A stretch of DNA of 64,000 nucleotides, taken from contig NZ_LAPV01000076.1 of assembly GCF_000971275.1 (NCBI RefSeq), forward strand, positions 1-64,000, written 5' to 3'. The DNA is from Devosia psychrophila (GTDB lineage Bacteria > Pseudomonadota > Alphaproteobacteria > Rhizobiales > Devosiaceae). Each line of letters starts with the position of its first letter. Position 1 is the first letter of the stretch. Below the pieces are notes generated by a model. The model made no database searches and had not been told where the DNA came from. It saw only the letters and a program-made list of their open reading frames with translations. Below, piece after piece: positions 8,516 to 17,840 of this stretch. The position numbers and the translations under genes are program-made.

Positions 8516-9510
8516 GCGCGCAGCCTCCACATGCGGAACAGGATGGGCAGCGCGATCACAACGATCAGCAGCGACCCGGTGAAGATTGTCATCACGATGC
8601 CCGGGACGTTGAGCAGGCCGAGGCCGAAGGTCACGAGACCGATGATCAGAGCGGCGAGCACGACGCCCACAATGGAGCCGGCACCCCCGAGGATGGAGAC
8701 GCCGCCGAGCACGACCATGGTGATGGCCTCGAGCTCGAAGCCTTCGGCGATGGACGGACGGGTCGAGCCGAGACGGGCAGTCAGCAGTACTGCCGCAATG
8801 CCGCTCATCAGGCCGGTGAGGCAGAACAGGATGAACTTGATGCGGTCGACGCGGACGCCGGAGAACTGTGCAGCGACGTCATTATTGCCGATGGCGAAGA
8901 CCCGGCGGCCGAAATTGGTGCGGTGCAGCAGCACCCAATAGATGACGGCAGAGACGAGGAAGAGCATCAGTTCGAGAGAAATGACCCACCAGACATAGCC
9001 CTGGCCAAACCAGCTGAAGCTCGGCGGATAGCCCTTGAAGCTCTGGTCGCCCAGGACGATGAAGGCGATGCCGCGGAACAGGCTCATGGTGCCGATGGTG
9101 ACGACGATGGACGGCAGCTTGAGGCCGGTGACGAGGAAGCCATTGAAGGCGCCACAGAGAATGCCGACGCCGACGCCCACCGCAACCAGCGTCGGGGTAT
9201 CGGCGCCATATTGCAGCGCCAGGCCCATCATGGTCGAGGCCAGCGCGATGATGGCGGCCACCGACAGATCGATCTCGCCGGAGATGATCAGCAACGCCAT
9301 CGCCAGCGCGATAAGGCCCTTCTCGGTGAAGTTGAAAGTGAGATCGCTGAGGCTATAGGCGTTGAGGAAATACGGCGAGGCGAAGGAATTGAGCAGGAAG
9401 ATGCCGACGGCCACGAGGACGAGCAGGCTCTCCCAGCTCAAAACGGCGGACTTGAGCGGGTTGTCGAGGCGATTGGGCAGGCTGCGGCCGGTTGCGTGAA
9501 TATCGGTCAT
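8512..9510 (-). CDS. rhaQ: L-rhamnose ABC transporter permease RhaQ
   Basis: 332 residues with eight to ten hydrophobic segments of the BPD_transp_2 (RbsC-like) family. Typical landmarks are [20 protein letters not shown] and the [20 protein letters not shown] segment. It pairs with the second permease, encoded immediately upstream with a four-base overlap. RhaP/RhaQ assignment follows the rhizobial gene order after the ATPase gene. It forms the membrane channel for L-rhamnose import with RhaP and RhaT. Confidence 0.9.
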   Translation of the reverse strand: MTDIHATGRSLPNRLDNPLKSAVLSWESLLVLVAVGIFLLNSFASPYFLNAYSLSDLTFNFTEKGLIALAMALLIISGEIDLSVAAIIALASTMMGLALQYGADTPTLVAVGVGVGILCGAFNGFLVTGLKLPSIVVTIGTMSLFRGIAFIVLGDQSFKGYPPSFSWFGQGYVWWVISLELMLFLVSAVIYWVLLHRTNFGRRVFAIGNNDVAAQFSGVRVDRIKFILFCLTGLMSGIAAVLLTARLGSTRPSIAEGFELEAITMVVLGGVSILGGAGSIVGVVLAALIIGLVTFGLGLLNVPGIVMTIFTGSLLIVVIALPILFRMWRLRA

Positions 9511-10484
9511 ACGGCTTCAGCCTTCTTCAGGATAATGCGGCCCTTGCGGCGTTCGCCACGGGCGTTGAGCACCACGGCCAGCAGGATGGCGGTGCCCGAA
9601 ATAGCCATCTGCCAGAAGGGGGAGATGTTGATGACCGGCAGGGCATTGTTGATGACGCCGAGGAAGATGGCGCCCATCAGGACGCCGGCGACGCTGCCGA
9701 TGCCGCCGGCGATGGAGACGCCACCGATGACGCAGGCCGCGATGATGTTCAGCTCATAGCCGCCGGCGACTTCGACCGAGGCAATGACATAGCGCGAAAT
9801 CCACAGGTAGCCACATAGCCCGGCGACGGCACCGGCGATGACGAAGGCGTAGAACTTGGTGCGGCCAACGTCGATGCCCGTATAGACCGAGGCGGTCGGA
9901 TTGACGCCAATGGCATAGAGCGCGCGCCCGAGCGGGGTGCGGGTCATCAGCAGGTAGAACAGCAGTGCCGTGGCAATGGCGAACCAGCTGAGCAGCGGCA
10001 GGCCGAGGAAGATCGTCCGCTGCAGGCTGACGAAATCGGGGCTCATTTGGGCGGCATTGACCCAGGCGCCGCCGGAGATGACGAAAACCAGGCCACGGAA
10101 GATGGTCAGCGTGCCCAGCGTCACGACGATGGGCGGAATTTCCAGCTTCCAGACCAGAATGCCGTTGAAGGCGCCGAGCACGCCGCCGATGAACACGCAC
10201 ATGACGATCAGCAGCGGGATCGGAATGCCGGGAAAGGCGGCATTGGTCATGGCGACGATCATGCCGGTTAGGGCGAGATTGGAGGCCATAGACAGATCGA
10301 TGGAGCGGGTGAGGATGACCGCCATCTGGCCGAGCGCCAGCATCATCAGGATGGAGCTATCGTTGAAGATGGTCAGCAGGTTGTTCGGCTGGGCAAAGCG
10401 CGGGAAGCGCAGCGTTACCAGCACCAGCACCAGCAGGATGGCGAGGAACAGGAAGATTTCGCGGTTTTTCAAAAGGCGGTTCAT
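9507..10484 (-). CDS. rhaP: L-rhamnose ABC transporter permease RhaP
   Basis: 325 residues, an RbsC-like inner-membrane permease. Motifs include MAVILTRSIDLSMASNLALT and GGVSIAGGIGSVAGVLMGA, and hydrophobic stretches run across the length. It overlaps the ATPase gene upstream and the RhaQ gene downstream by four bases each, so the three are translationally coupled. Homology to carbohydrate uptake transporter family 2 is clear. The rhamnose specificity is read from the neighbours: a rhamnose mutarotase, isomerase, aldolase and DeoR regulator. Confidence 0.9.
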   Translation of the reverse strand: MNRLLKNREIFLFLAILLVLVLVTLRFPRFAQPNNLLTIFNDSSILMMLALGQMAVILTRSIDLSMASNLALTGMIVAMTNAAFPGIPIPLLIVMCVFIGGVLGAFNGILVWKLEIPPIVVTLGTLTIFRGLVFVISGGAWVNAAQMSPDFVSLQRTIFLGLPLLSWFAIATALLFYLLMTRTPLGRALYAIGVNPTASVYTGIDVGRTKFYAFVIAGAVAGLCGYLWISRYVIASVEVAGGYELNIIAACVIGGVSIAGGIGSVAGVLMGAIFLGVINNALPVINISPFWQMAISGTAILLAVVLNARGERRKGRIILKKAEAV

Positions 10485-11986
10485 GCTGCCTGCTCCTCGG
10501 CAATACCGGCAGCCAGGCGTACCAGCGTCTCGGGCTTGAGCCCGTCATTTTCCAGGGTGTCGATGACGCGGCCTTCGCGCATCACCACGATGCGGTCGCT
10601 CATGCCGAGTACTTCGGGCAGTTCAGACGAGACCATGATGACCGAAAGGCCTTGGGCGACCAGTTCGCCCATGAATTCGTGGACGGCGGCCTTGGAGCCG
10701 ATGTCGATGCCCTTGGTGGGTTCATCGAGGATGATGACCTTGGGGTGGGTGGCCAGCCATTTGGCGATGACCACCTTCTGCTGGTTGCCGCCGGAGAGGG
10801 TCGAGACGTTCTGGCTAAGCGAGGAGGCGCGCAGGTCGAGGCGTTCGGTATAGGTGCGGGCGTGGGCAAATTCCTCGGCCATGCGCAGGAAGCCGTTCTT
10901 GCTGGTCTTGCCGAGCGAGGGCAGCGAAACGTTCTTGAAGATGGGCTCGCCGGTGATGACGCCCTGCTTGCCGCGCTCTTCGGGCACATAGACGATGCCG
11001 GCTTCCACGGCGTCGGCGGGTGACTTCGGCGCGATGGTCTGGCCGTCGAGTACCAGCGTGCCGCCGGAGGTCTGGGTGAGGCCGAACACTGCCTGCATGA
11101 CTTCAGAGCGTCCTGCCCCGACCAGGCCATAGAAGCCCAAAATCTCGCCCTTGCGGACGGTGAAGGAGATGTCTTCGAATTCGGTGGGATGGCTTAGGCC
11201 CTTGGCCTCGAGCACCACATCGCCGAAAGTGGCGTTGCGCGGCGGGAAGATGTTTTCCACCGGACGGCCGACCATCAGTTGCACGATCTGGGTCTGGCTG
11301 GTGTCCTTGATCAGGCCCTTGCCGACCAGCTCGCCATCGCGGAACACAGTGAAGCGGTCGGCAATGCGGTAGATCTCGTCGAATTTGTGCGAAATGAAAA
11401 GGATGGCCTTACCGTCTTGCTTCAGCAGTTCGATGAGCACGTAGAGCTCCTCGATTTCCTTCTGGCTGAGGGCTGCGGTCGGCTCATCCATGATGACGAC
11501 CTGGGCGTCGACCGAGAGCGCCCGCGCCACGGCCACCAGATGCTTCTTGGCGATGCCAAGTTCCTTGAGCTTGATGTCGGGGTCGACGCCAGCAGCCATG
11601 GAATCGAGCGTCGCCTTGGCCTCGGCGCGCATGGTCTTCCAATCGATCATCCCGAAGCGATTGGTTGGCGCGTGGCCGATATAGATGTTTTCGGCGACCG
11701 TCAGCTCGTCGAACAGCACGGTTTCCTGATGGATGGCGGTGATGCCGGCGGCCGAGGCGGAATGCGCCGTCGGCAGGGTCACCAACTTGCCCGCGACGCG
11801 AATTTCGCCGGTGTCGGGCTGGTAGATGCCGGTCATGGTCTTGACCAGGGTCGACTTGCCCGCGCCATTTTCCCCGATCAGCGCGGTGACTTCGCCGGCG
11901 TAGAGTTCGAGCGACACGTCGTTGAGCGCCCGTACGCCGGGAAAGCTTTTGGAGATGCCGGAAAGGGTGAGGATCGGGTCGGTCAT
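10481..11986 (-). CDS. rhaT: L-rhamnose ABC transporter ATP-binding protein RhaT
   Basis: 501 residues with two fused nucleotide-binding domains, as in RbsA-type sugar ATPases. The N-terminal half has GENGAGKSTL (Walker A) and VVIMDEPTAALS. The C-terminal half has LSGGNQQKVVIAKWLA and VIILDEPTKGID. A GAAGGAAA ribosome site precedes the ATG. About 208 bases of hairpin-rich intergenic DNA separate it from the binding-protein gene upstream, which would allow lower expression of the membrane complex than of the periplasmic protein. It energises L-rhamnose uptake. Confidence 0.92.
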   Translation of the reverse strand: MTDPILTLSGISKSFPGVRALNDVSLELYAGEVTALIGENGAGKSTLVKTMTGIYQPDTGEIRVAGKLVTLPTAHSASAAGITAIHQETVLFDELTVAENIYIGHAPTNRFGMIDWKTMRAEAKATLDSMAAGVDPDIKLKELGIAKKHLVAVARALSVDAQVVIMDEPTAALSQKEIEELYVLIELLKQDGKAILFISHKFDEIYRIADRFTVFRDGELVGKGLIKDTSQTQIVQLMVGRPVENIFPPRNATFGDVVLEAKGLSHPTEFEDISFTVRKGEILGFYGLVGAGRSEVMQAVFGLTQTSGGTLVLDGQTIAPKSPADAVEAGIVYVPEERGKQGVITGEPIFKNVSLPSLGKTSKNGFLRMAEEFAHARTYTERLDLRASSLSQNVSTLSGGNQQKVVIAKWLATHPKVIILDEPTKGIDIGSKAAVHEFMGELVAQGLSVIMVSSELPEVLGMSDRIVVMREGRVIDTLENDGLKPETLVRLAAGIAEEQAA

Positions 11987-12194
11987 TTGGATTTCCTTCG
12001 CGTCGCATGACTATCGCCACGCGCTCGATTTGCTCCCTCTCCTGTAAGCGAAAGGGTCAGGATGAGGGGGCCCTCCTTTGCTTGGAAAGCCCCCCCTCAC
12101 CGTATGCTTCACGTCTGGGCCATTCGAGCGTAGCTCTCATGGCCTTCTCGGCTCAAATCGCTCCACTGGAGCGATTTGCTGGACGCCTCGAAGA
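11987..12194. repeat. Intergenic mosaic between rhaS and rhaT
   Basis: This 208-base gap in the transport operon holds no gene. It contains a repeat with the AGGGTCAGGATGAGGGGG core at about 12052-12070, related to the element between rhaD and rhaI. It also contains one copy of the dispersed ACT-loop hairpin at 12155-12177. Both would lie 3' of rhaS on the transcript and could act as mRNA-stability or attenuation elements. Confidence 0.6.
12155..12177. repeat. ACT-loop hairpin repeat, copy A
   Basis: A perfect ten-base-pair stem (AAATCGCTCC / GGAGCGATTT) closed by an ACT loop. It is preceded by a conserved CATTCGAGCG...CTCATGGCCTTCTCGGCTC flank. Related copies lie at 27515-27536 and 43384-43408. 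It is found 18 bases after the rhaS stop. Confidence 0.8.
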
Positions 12195-13181
12195 TCAATA
12201 GATCTTGGAGAATTCTTCGATGTTGGTCTTGTCGAACTGGAACGGCACGGCCATTGCGGCCGAGTTGGTGTCATCGAGGGTCACTTCGCCGACGCGGCCG
12301 ATCGAGAAGGTCTTGCCCGGTGCAGCTTCTTCGCCCTTGATCAGGTCATTGGCGAGGAAAACGGCCGAGTAGCCGAGGTCGATCGGGTTCCACAGGGCAA
12401 CGGCCTGCGAAGCGCCATTGTCGATGAACTGCTTGAACTCGGACGGCAGCGCGAGGCCGGTGACGTTGATCTTGCCGATCAGGCCCATGTCGGTGACGAC
12501 CTGGGCGGCAGCCACGACGCCGACGGTGGTCGGAGCAATGATGGCCTTAAGGTTCGGATAGGCAGCGATCAGGCCCTTGGCTTCGTCGGTCGACTTGACC
12601 GAGTCATCGTCGCCATAAACGGTCGCGACGAGGTTGATGTTGGGGAACTTCTCGGGCAGCACAGCCTTTGCGGCATCGATCCAGGCGTTCTGGTTGGTCG
12701 CGGTCGAAGCGGCCGACAGGATGGCCACGTCGCCGCCTTCAGGCAGGTAATCGGCAGCCAGTTTGATGATGGTCTCGCCGATCAGGTTGGTTTCAGAGGG
12801 GTTCAGATGAATCTGACGGCCAGCCTCGGCAACGCCCGAGTCGAAGGAGACGACCTTGATGCCACGCTCCATGGCCTTCTGCAGCGCCGGAACCAGTGCA
12901 TCGGGATCGTTGGCGGAGATGGCGATGGCGTCGACCTGCTGAGCGATCAGCGAGTTGATGACTTCGATCTGGGCTTCGGCGGTCGCGGCGGTCGGGCCGG
13001 TATAGATGACTTCGATGCCACCGATCTCGGCAGCAGCTTCCTGCGCACCCTTGTTGGCAGCGTCGAAGAAGCCGTTACCCAGCGACTTGACGACAAGCGC
13101 GATGCGGGTCTGGGCATAGGCCGGAGCGGCGAGCAGCACTGCAACGGCAGTGGTGGTAGCCAGGAGCTTGATGAGTTTCAT
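12195..13181 (-). CDS. rhaS: L-rhamnose ABC transporter substrate-binding protein RhaS
   Basis: 328 residues from the ATG at 13181, chosen because AGGGAGG precedes it and a signal peptide follows (MKLIKLLATTTAVAVLLAAP, cleavage after AYAQ). The mature protein is a periplasmic type I sugar-binding fold (Peripla_BP_4), beginning RIALVVKSLGNGFFDAANKG. It binds rhamnose in the periplasm for RhaPQT. It sits directly downstream of the DeoR regulator gene (37-base gap) and is followed by the hairpin-rich gap before rhaT. Confidence 0.92.
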   Translation of the reverse strand: MKLIKLLATTTAVAVLLAAPAYAQTRIALVVKSLGNGFFDAANKGAQEAAAEIGGIEVIYTGPTAATAEAQIEVINSLIAQQVDAIAISANDPDALVPALQKAMERGIKVVSFDSGVAEAGRQIHLNPSETNLIGETIIKLAADYLPEGGDVAILSAASTATNQNAWIDAAKAVLPEKFPNINLVATVYGDDDSVKSTDEAKGLIAAYPNLKAIIAPTTVGVVAAAQVVTDMGLIGKINVTGLALPSEFKQFIDNGASQAVALWNPIDLGYSAVFLANDLIKGEEAAPGKTFSIGRVGEVTLDDTNSAAMAVPFQFDKTNIEEFSKIY

Positions 13182-13218
13182 TCGTAATCCCTCCCTGGGA
13201 CGTTCTGGTCTGTCCTTC

Positions 13219-14025
13219 TCAGGCGACCGTCGATTGACGGTCGATCTGAGCATTCTTCTCCGCCACGATGAGCCGCACGCCTGCCGTTTCCAGCATTTGG
13301 CGGTCCTCGTCACGGATACCGCGATCGGTGATGACAGCGGTAATTCGGTCGAGCCCACACAGGATGAGGCTCGATCTCCCCGAAAACTTTGATGAGTCAG
13401 CCAGCACGATCAGCTCGTCCGCCTGGCCGATCAGCCCGAGCTCGGACTGCACGACCATCGGATCGGCCTCCATCAGGCCATGCGGGCCAATGCCCTGGCA
13501 ACCGATGAACATGCGCTTGGCGTAAAAGTGCGATGCCACCACGCCACCAAACGGCGACAGGATGACATTCTGCTCGCGATAGACGGTGCCGCCGGGAATG
13601 ACGACGGAATTGCGCGAGTTGTGGATGAGGAATTCGGCGATGCCGAAGCTGTTGGTGAACACCGAAAGGCGGCGGCCCGTCAGGTGATGCACCATCTGGT
13701 AGGTGGTGGTGCCGCCATTGATGATGATCGGCTCGCCATCGCGGCAGAGCTCGACGGCGGTGCGGGCAATGGCGCGCTTCTGAGCGATGTTGATGGTTTC
13801 GTTGACCGAGAACGGCCGGCCCATCAGGGCGGCCTGCTCGGGCGGGTTGACCGCCTCGGCGCCACCGCGGACCCGGCGCAGCTTGCCTTGGACATGCAGG
13901 GCCGCAATGTCTCGGCGAATGGTGGCTTCGGAGGAGCCCGTGACCTCACAAAGCTCGGCAACAGTCACCACTGGCCGTGTCTGAACGGCTGCGACGATCA
14001 CTCTCTGGCGCTCTGTTTCGTGCAA
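13219..14025 (-). CDS. rhaR: DeoR-family transcriptional regulator of rhamnose genes RhaR
   Basis: About 268 residues from a TTG at 14025, giving the usual DeoR start (M)HETERQRVIVAAVQ, with an AGGGAG ribosome site nine bases upstream. The frame is open to an ATG at 14076, but that start would lie inside the divergent operator. The HTH (VTVAELCEVTGSSEATIRRD, then LRRVRGGA) occupies residues about 15-65. The DeoR sensor domain follows, with GGTTTYQMVHHL-like and DSSKF motifs. It heads the rhaRSTPQM operon and is divergent from rhaDI, as in Rhizobium, where RhaR controls rhamnose uptake genes. Confidence 0.88.
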   Translation of the reverse strand: MHETERQRVIVAAVQTRPVVTVAELCEVTGSSEATIRRDIAALHVQGKLRRVRGGAEAVNPPEQAALMGRPFSVNETINIAQKRAIARTAVELCRDGEPIIINGGTTTYQMVHHLTGRRLSVFTNSFGIAEFLIHNSRNSVVIPGGTVYREQNVILSPFGGVVASHFYAKRMFIGCQGIGPHGLMEADPMVVQSELGLIGQADELIVLADSSKFSGRSSLILCGLDRITAVITDRGIRDEDRQMLETAGVRLIVAEKNAQIDRQSTVA

Positions 14026-14070
14026 GGCTGCTATCTCCCTGGCGCATTCCTTCACATCGAATTCGATCAC

Positions 14071-14143
14071 TGTCAATCATCAAACCGTCAACTTCAAAAG
14101 ACGAAAGCGTCATATGCGCGTTGATGATCGTTTGTGATTGACA
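14071..14143. promoter_or_regulatory. Divergent rhaR/rhaD control region with inverted half-sites
   Basis: Half-sites TGTCAATCATCAAAC (14071-14085) and GTTTGTGATTGACA (14130-14143) are inverted copies of one another with one base inserted, centred about 59 bases apart. A GAAA-rich stretch lies between them. They fill the region between the divergent rhaR and rhaD genes, so they are good candidates for the RhaR operator. Protein assignment is inferred from position. Confidence 0.6.
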
Positions 14144-14212
14144 GCGATGATCGATCGTGGCCATGTCCGGCCGAATAATCAAAGCCCTTCACTACCCTCT
14201 GGGAGGAGTCTC

Positions 14213-16312
14213 ATGTCCACTTCCGCGCCCAAGCGCCTCGCCAATCTTTGGGATGATGCCAAGGCCGCCGCCATGAGCGAGCCCGAACGCCTAGTCTATC
14301 GTTCCAACCTGCTCGGCAGCGACAAGCGCGTCACCAATTACGGTGGCGGCAACACCTCCTCCAAGATCATGCAGAAGGATCCGCTGACCGGCGAGACCGT
14401 CGAAGTGCTGTGGGTCAAGGGCTCGGGCGGCGACAGCGCATCGATCAAGCTCGATGGCTTTTCGACGCTGTATATGGACAAGTTGCGGGCGCTGAAGGGG
14501 CTGTATCGCGGCGTCGAATTCGAAGACGAAATGGTGGGCTACCTGCCCCACGCGACGTTCAACCTGAACCCGCGCGCCGCATCGATCGACACTCCGCTGC
14601 ATGCCTATGTAAACCACGCCTATGTGGACCACATGCACCCTGACGCGATCATCGCCATCGCTGCCTCGGTCAATTCCAAGGAACTGACGAGCCAAATCTT
14701 CGGCGACAGCATCGGCTGGCTGCCATGGAAGAAGCCAGGCTTCGAGCTGGGCCTGTGGCTGGGCAAGTATTGCGAAGAAAACCCCACCTCCAAGGGCCTG
14801 ATCCTTGAGAGCCACGGCCTCTTCACCTGGGGCGACACGCCCAAGGAATGCTACGAGACCACGATCGCCATCATCAACCAGGCCATCGCGTGGTTCGAGC
14901 CGCAGACCGAAGGCAAGACCATCTTCGGTGGCGAAGCTGTCACCTCGCTGCCGGTGGAAGAACGCCGTGCCGTCGCTGCCAAACTGATGCCCAAAATTCG
15001 CGGGTTGATCTCGGCCGATAGCCACAAGCTGGGCCATTTCGATGACTCGGCTGCCGTGCTGGAATTCGTCAATTCCAACAATCTCCGTCCACTAGCGGCC
15101 CTGGGCACCTCGTGCCCCGACCATTTCCTGCGCACCAAGATCCGTCCGCTGGTGATCGAATTCGACCCGGCCACCCCCGATGTCGACGCTGTCGTGGCCA
15201 AGATCCCGGAAGACATCGCCGCCTATCGCGTCGACTACCAGGCCTATTACGACCGCTGCCGCCATGACAATTCGCCTGCCGTGCGCGATCCGAATGCCGT
15301 GGTTTACCTGATGCCCGGCGTCGGCATGTTCACCTTCGCCAAGGACAAGGCCACCGCCCGCATTTCCGGCGAGTTCTATGTCAACGCCATTAACGTGATG
15401 CGCGGCGCTTCGACAGTCTCGACCTATGTCGGCCTGCCCGAGCAGGAAGCCTTCGACATCGAATATTGGCTGCTTGAAGAAGCAAAGCTGGCGCGCATGC
15501 CCAAGCCGAAGTCGCTGGCCGGGCAGATTGCCCTGGTCACCGGCGGCGCCGGCGGCATCGGCAAGGCAACCGCCATCCGGCTGCTGCGCGAAGGTGCGTG
15601 TGTGGTGCTGGCCGATATCGACCAGACCGCTCTCGACGCTGCCAACGAGGAACTTAGTGGCGTGTTCGGCAAGGACTTCGTCCGTCCGGTCAACATCAAC
15701 GTCACCAAGGAAGAGCAGGTCATCTCCGGCTTTGCCCATGCCGTGGTTGAATTCGGCGGTATCGACATTTTGGTGTCGAACGCCGGCCTCGCCTCCTCGG
15801 CACCGATCGAAGAGACGACGATGGACCTGTGGAACAAAAACATGGACATCCTGTCCACGGGCTATTTCCTCGTGAGCCGCGAAGCGTTCCGACTGTTCCG
15901 CCAGCAGCAGATCGGCGGCAATGTGGTGTTCGTGGCATCCAAGAACGGCCTCGCCGCTTCGCCCAACGCTGCCGCCTATTGCACCGCCAAGGCTGCCGAA
16001 ATCCACCTGGCGCGCTGCCTGGCGCTCGAAGGCGCCGAGGCGCAGATCCGCGTCAACGTGGTCAATCCCGACGCGGTGCTGCGTGGCTCCAAGATCTGGG
16101 CTGGCGAATGGCTCGAGCAGCGCGCATCGACCTACAAGACCGACAAGGATGGCCTTGAGGACATGTATCGCCAGCGCTCGCTGCTGAAGCGGTCGGTGTT
16201 CCCCGAGGATATCGCCGAAGCGATCTACTTCTTCGCGTCGGACGCCTCGGCCAAATCGACTGGCAACATTCTCAATGTCGACGCGGGCAATGCCCAGTCG
16301 TTCACGCGGTAA
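14213..16312 (+). CDS. rhaD: Bifunctional rhamnulose-1-phosphate aldolase/short-chain alcohol dehydrogenase RhaD
   Basis: About 699 residues from the ATG at 14213, preceded by GGGAGGAG. The N-terminal 430 residues are a class II aldolase domain with metal histidines in AYVNHAYVDHMHPDAI and ESHGLFTWG. The C-terminal 260 residues are an SDR domain with GGAGGIGKAT for NAD(P) and YCTAKAAE as the catalytic YxxxK. This fusion is the rhizobial RhaD type. It cleaves L-rhamnulose-1-phosphate to dihydroxyacetone phosphate and L-lactaldehyde and probably oxidises the lactaldehyde. rhaI follows in the same direction after a 170-base repeat-containing gap. Confidence 0.93.
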   Translation: MSTSAPKRLANLWDDAKAAAMSEPERLVYRSNLLGSDKRVTNYGGGNTSSKIMQKDPLTGETVEVLWVKGSGGDSASIKLDGFSTLYMDKLRALKGLYRGVEFEDEMVGYLPHATFNLNPRAASIDTPLHAYVNHAYVDHMHPDAIIAIAASVNSKELTSQIFGDSIGWLPWKKPGFELGLWLGKYCEENPTSKGLILESHGLFTWGDTPKECYETTIAIINQAIAWFEPQTEGKTIFGGEAVTSLPVEERRAVAAKLMPKIRGLISADSHKLGHFDDSAAVLEFVNSNNLRPLAALGTSCPDHFLRTKIRPLVIEFDPATPDVDAVVAKIPEDIAAYRVDYQAYYDRCRHDNSPAVRDPNAVVYLMPGVGMFTFAKDKATARISGEFYVNAINVMRGASTVSTYVGLPEQEAFDIEYWLLEEAKLARMPKPKSLAGQIALVTGGAGGIGKATAIRLLREGACVVLADIDQTALDAANEELSGVFGKDFVRPVNINVTKEEQVISGFAHAVVEFGGIDILVSNAGLASSAPIEETTMDLWNKNMDILSTGYFLVSREAFRLFRQQQIGGNVVFVASKNGLAASPNAAAYCTAKAAEIHLARCLALEGAEAQIRVNVVNPDAVLRGSKIWAGEWLEQRASTYKTDKDGLEDMYRQRSLLKRSVFPEDIAEAIYFFASDASAKSTGNILNVDAGNAQSFTR

Positions 16313-16328
16313 AGAAAAGGGAAGAAGA

Positions 16329-16461
16329 GACCCCTCACCCGTCTCGGCTGCGCCGATCCACCCTCTCCCTCAAGGGGCGAGGGGTGACCCGGTGGATGTT
16401 CGAGCGCGGTGCCCCCTTCTCCCCTCGAGGGAGAAGGTGCCCGAAGGGCGGATGAGGGGTC
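16329..16461. repeat. Intergenic mosaic repeat between rhaD and rhaI
   Basis: The outer arms GACCCCTCA (16329-16337) and TGAGGGGTC (16453-16461) are perfect inverted copies. Inside are two smaller palindromes: CCCCTC...GAGGGG around 16370, and TTCTCCCCTCGAGGGAGAA at 16418-16436. The composition and the AGGGCGGATGAGGGG end resemble rhizobial intergenic mosaic elements. It lies within a probable operon, so it is more likely a processed RNA element than a terminator. Confidence 0.7.
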
Positions 16462-16481
16462 GCTTTCTTGGGAGCCACACA

Positions 16482-17771
16482 ATGACCGAACACATCATCG
16501 ACCCATCCGTCGTCGAGGCGGAGAACGCCAGCAGGGTAAACGACCTGCGCGCCGATTATGAAAGCCTGGGCGAACGGCTAGACCGGCGCGGGATTTCGAT
16601 CGAGGCCATCAAGGCCAAGGTCGCCGAATTTTCTGTCGCAGTTCCGTCATGGGGCGTTGGCACCGGCGGCACGCGCTTTGCCAAGTTTCCCGGCAAGGGC
16701 GAGCCGCGCGACATCTTCGACAAGATCGAGGATTGCGCCGTGATCGCGCAGCTGACGCAGGCGACCAAGACCGTGTCGCTGCATATTCCGTGGGACAAAG
16801 CCGATCCCAATCGATTGAAGCAGGCGGCAAGCCGCTTCAATCTCGGCTTCGACGCGATGAATTCGAACACCTTCTCGGACGCGCGCGGACAGTTGCAGAG
16901 CTACAAGTTCGGCTCGCTGTCGGCGGCCGACAAGGGCACCCGCGACCAGGCAATCGAGCACAATCTCGAATGCATCGAGATTGGCAAGACCATCGGCTCC
17001 AAGGCGCTGACGATCTGGGTTGGTGACGGCTCCAACTTCCCGGGTCAGGTCAACTTTGCCAACCAGTTCGAAAACTATCTTGACTCGGCTAAGGCGATCT
17101 ACGCCGCCCTGCCCGACGACTGGCGCGTCTATACCGAACACAAAATGTATGAGCCGGCGTTCTATTCGACCGTCGTGCAGGATTGGGGCACAAATTACAT
17201 CATCGCCAAGGAACTGGGCGACAAGGCCATGTGCCTGGTCGATCTCGGCCACCATGCGCCCAACGTCAACATCGAGATGATCGTCTCCCGCCTCGCCCAG
17301 TTCGGCAAGCTCGGCGGCTTCCATTTTAACGACAGCAAGTATGGCGACGATGATCTCGACGCCGGCTCGATCGACCCCTACCGGCTGTTCCTGGTGTTCA
17401 ACGAGCTGGTGGATATCGAAGGTCGCGATGCGGACTTCCATCCGGCCCATATGCTGGACCAGAGCCACAATGTGACTGACCCGATCGAGTCGCTGATGCT
17501 GTCGGCATCTGACGTGCAGCGCGCCTATGCGCAGGCATTGCTGGTGGACCGTGCCGGCCTCAAGGGCGCGCAGGAAGCCGATGACGCGCTGGCGGCAACG
17601 CAGGCGCTGCGGGTGGCTTATCGCACCGATGTCGAGCCAATTCTGGCCATGGCGCGCTTCGAAAAGGGCGGCGCCATCGACATCCTCGGCACCTACCGCG
17701 CGTCGGGCTATCGCGCCAAGGTTTCCGAAATTCGTCCCGTCGTCGAAGGCGGTTCGGGCGGCATCGTCTAA
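16482..17771 (+). CDS. rhaI: L-rhamnose isomerase (rhizobial type)
   Basis: 429 residues from the ATG at 16482 (MTEHIIDPSVVEAEN), with GGAG ten bases upstream. The sequence is a TIM-barrel sugar isomerase with metal-binding text EHKMYEPAFYSTVVQDWG, DLGHHAPNVNIEMIV and FHFNDSKYGDDDLDAGS, as in the Rhizobiales L-rhamnose isomerase family. It converts L-rhamnose to L-rhamnulose. It is the second gene of the rhaDI unit and is followed by a strong hairpin terminator. The kinase for the next step is not present in this window. Confidence 0.93.
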   Translation: MTEHIIDPSVVEAENASRVNDLRADYESLGERLDRRGISIEAIKAKVAEFSVAVPSWGVGTGGTRFAKFPGKGEPRDIFDKIEDCAVIAQLTQATKTVSLHIPWDKADPNRLKQAASRFNLGFDAMNSNTFSDARGQLQSYKFGSLSAADKGTRDQAIEHNLECIEIGKTIGSKALTIWVGDGSNFPGQVNFANQFENYLDSAKAIYAALPDDWRVYTEHKMYEPAFYSTVVQDWGTNYIIAKELGDKAMCLVDLGHHAPNVNIEMIVSRLAQFGKLGGFHFNDSKYGDDDLDAGSIDPYRLFLVFNELVDIEGRDADFHPAHMLDQSHNVTDPIESLMLSASDVQRAYAQALLVDRAGLKGAQEADDALAATQALRVAYRTDVEPILAMARFEKGGAIDILGTYRASGYRAKVSEIRPVVEGGSGGIV

Positions 17772-17812
17772 CGAGTTTTCCGACGCTCCTCCCAGAGACG
17801 GAAAAGGCAGAA

Positions 17813-17840
17813 GCCCGGTGAGCGATCACCGGGCGTTTGT
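17813..17840 (+). terminator. Rho-independent terminator of rhaDI
   Basis: GCCCGGTGA and TCACCGGGC form a nine-base-pair GC-rich stem with a GCGA tetraloop, followed by GTTTGTTTATT. It lies 41 bases after the rhaI stop and directly abuts the convergent LysR gene. Confidence 0.85.

Noticed and set aside
14138..14212. 25-residue N-terminal extension of RhaD from an upstream ATG
   Set aside because: It would start inside the operator region. The ATG at 14213 has GGGAGGAG at proper distance and gives the normal RhaD N-terminus.
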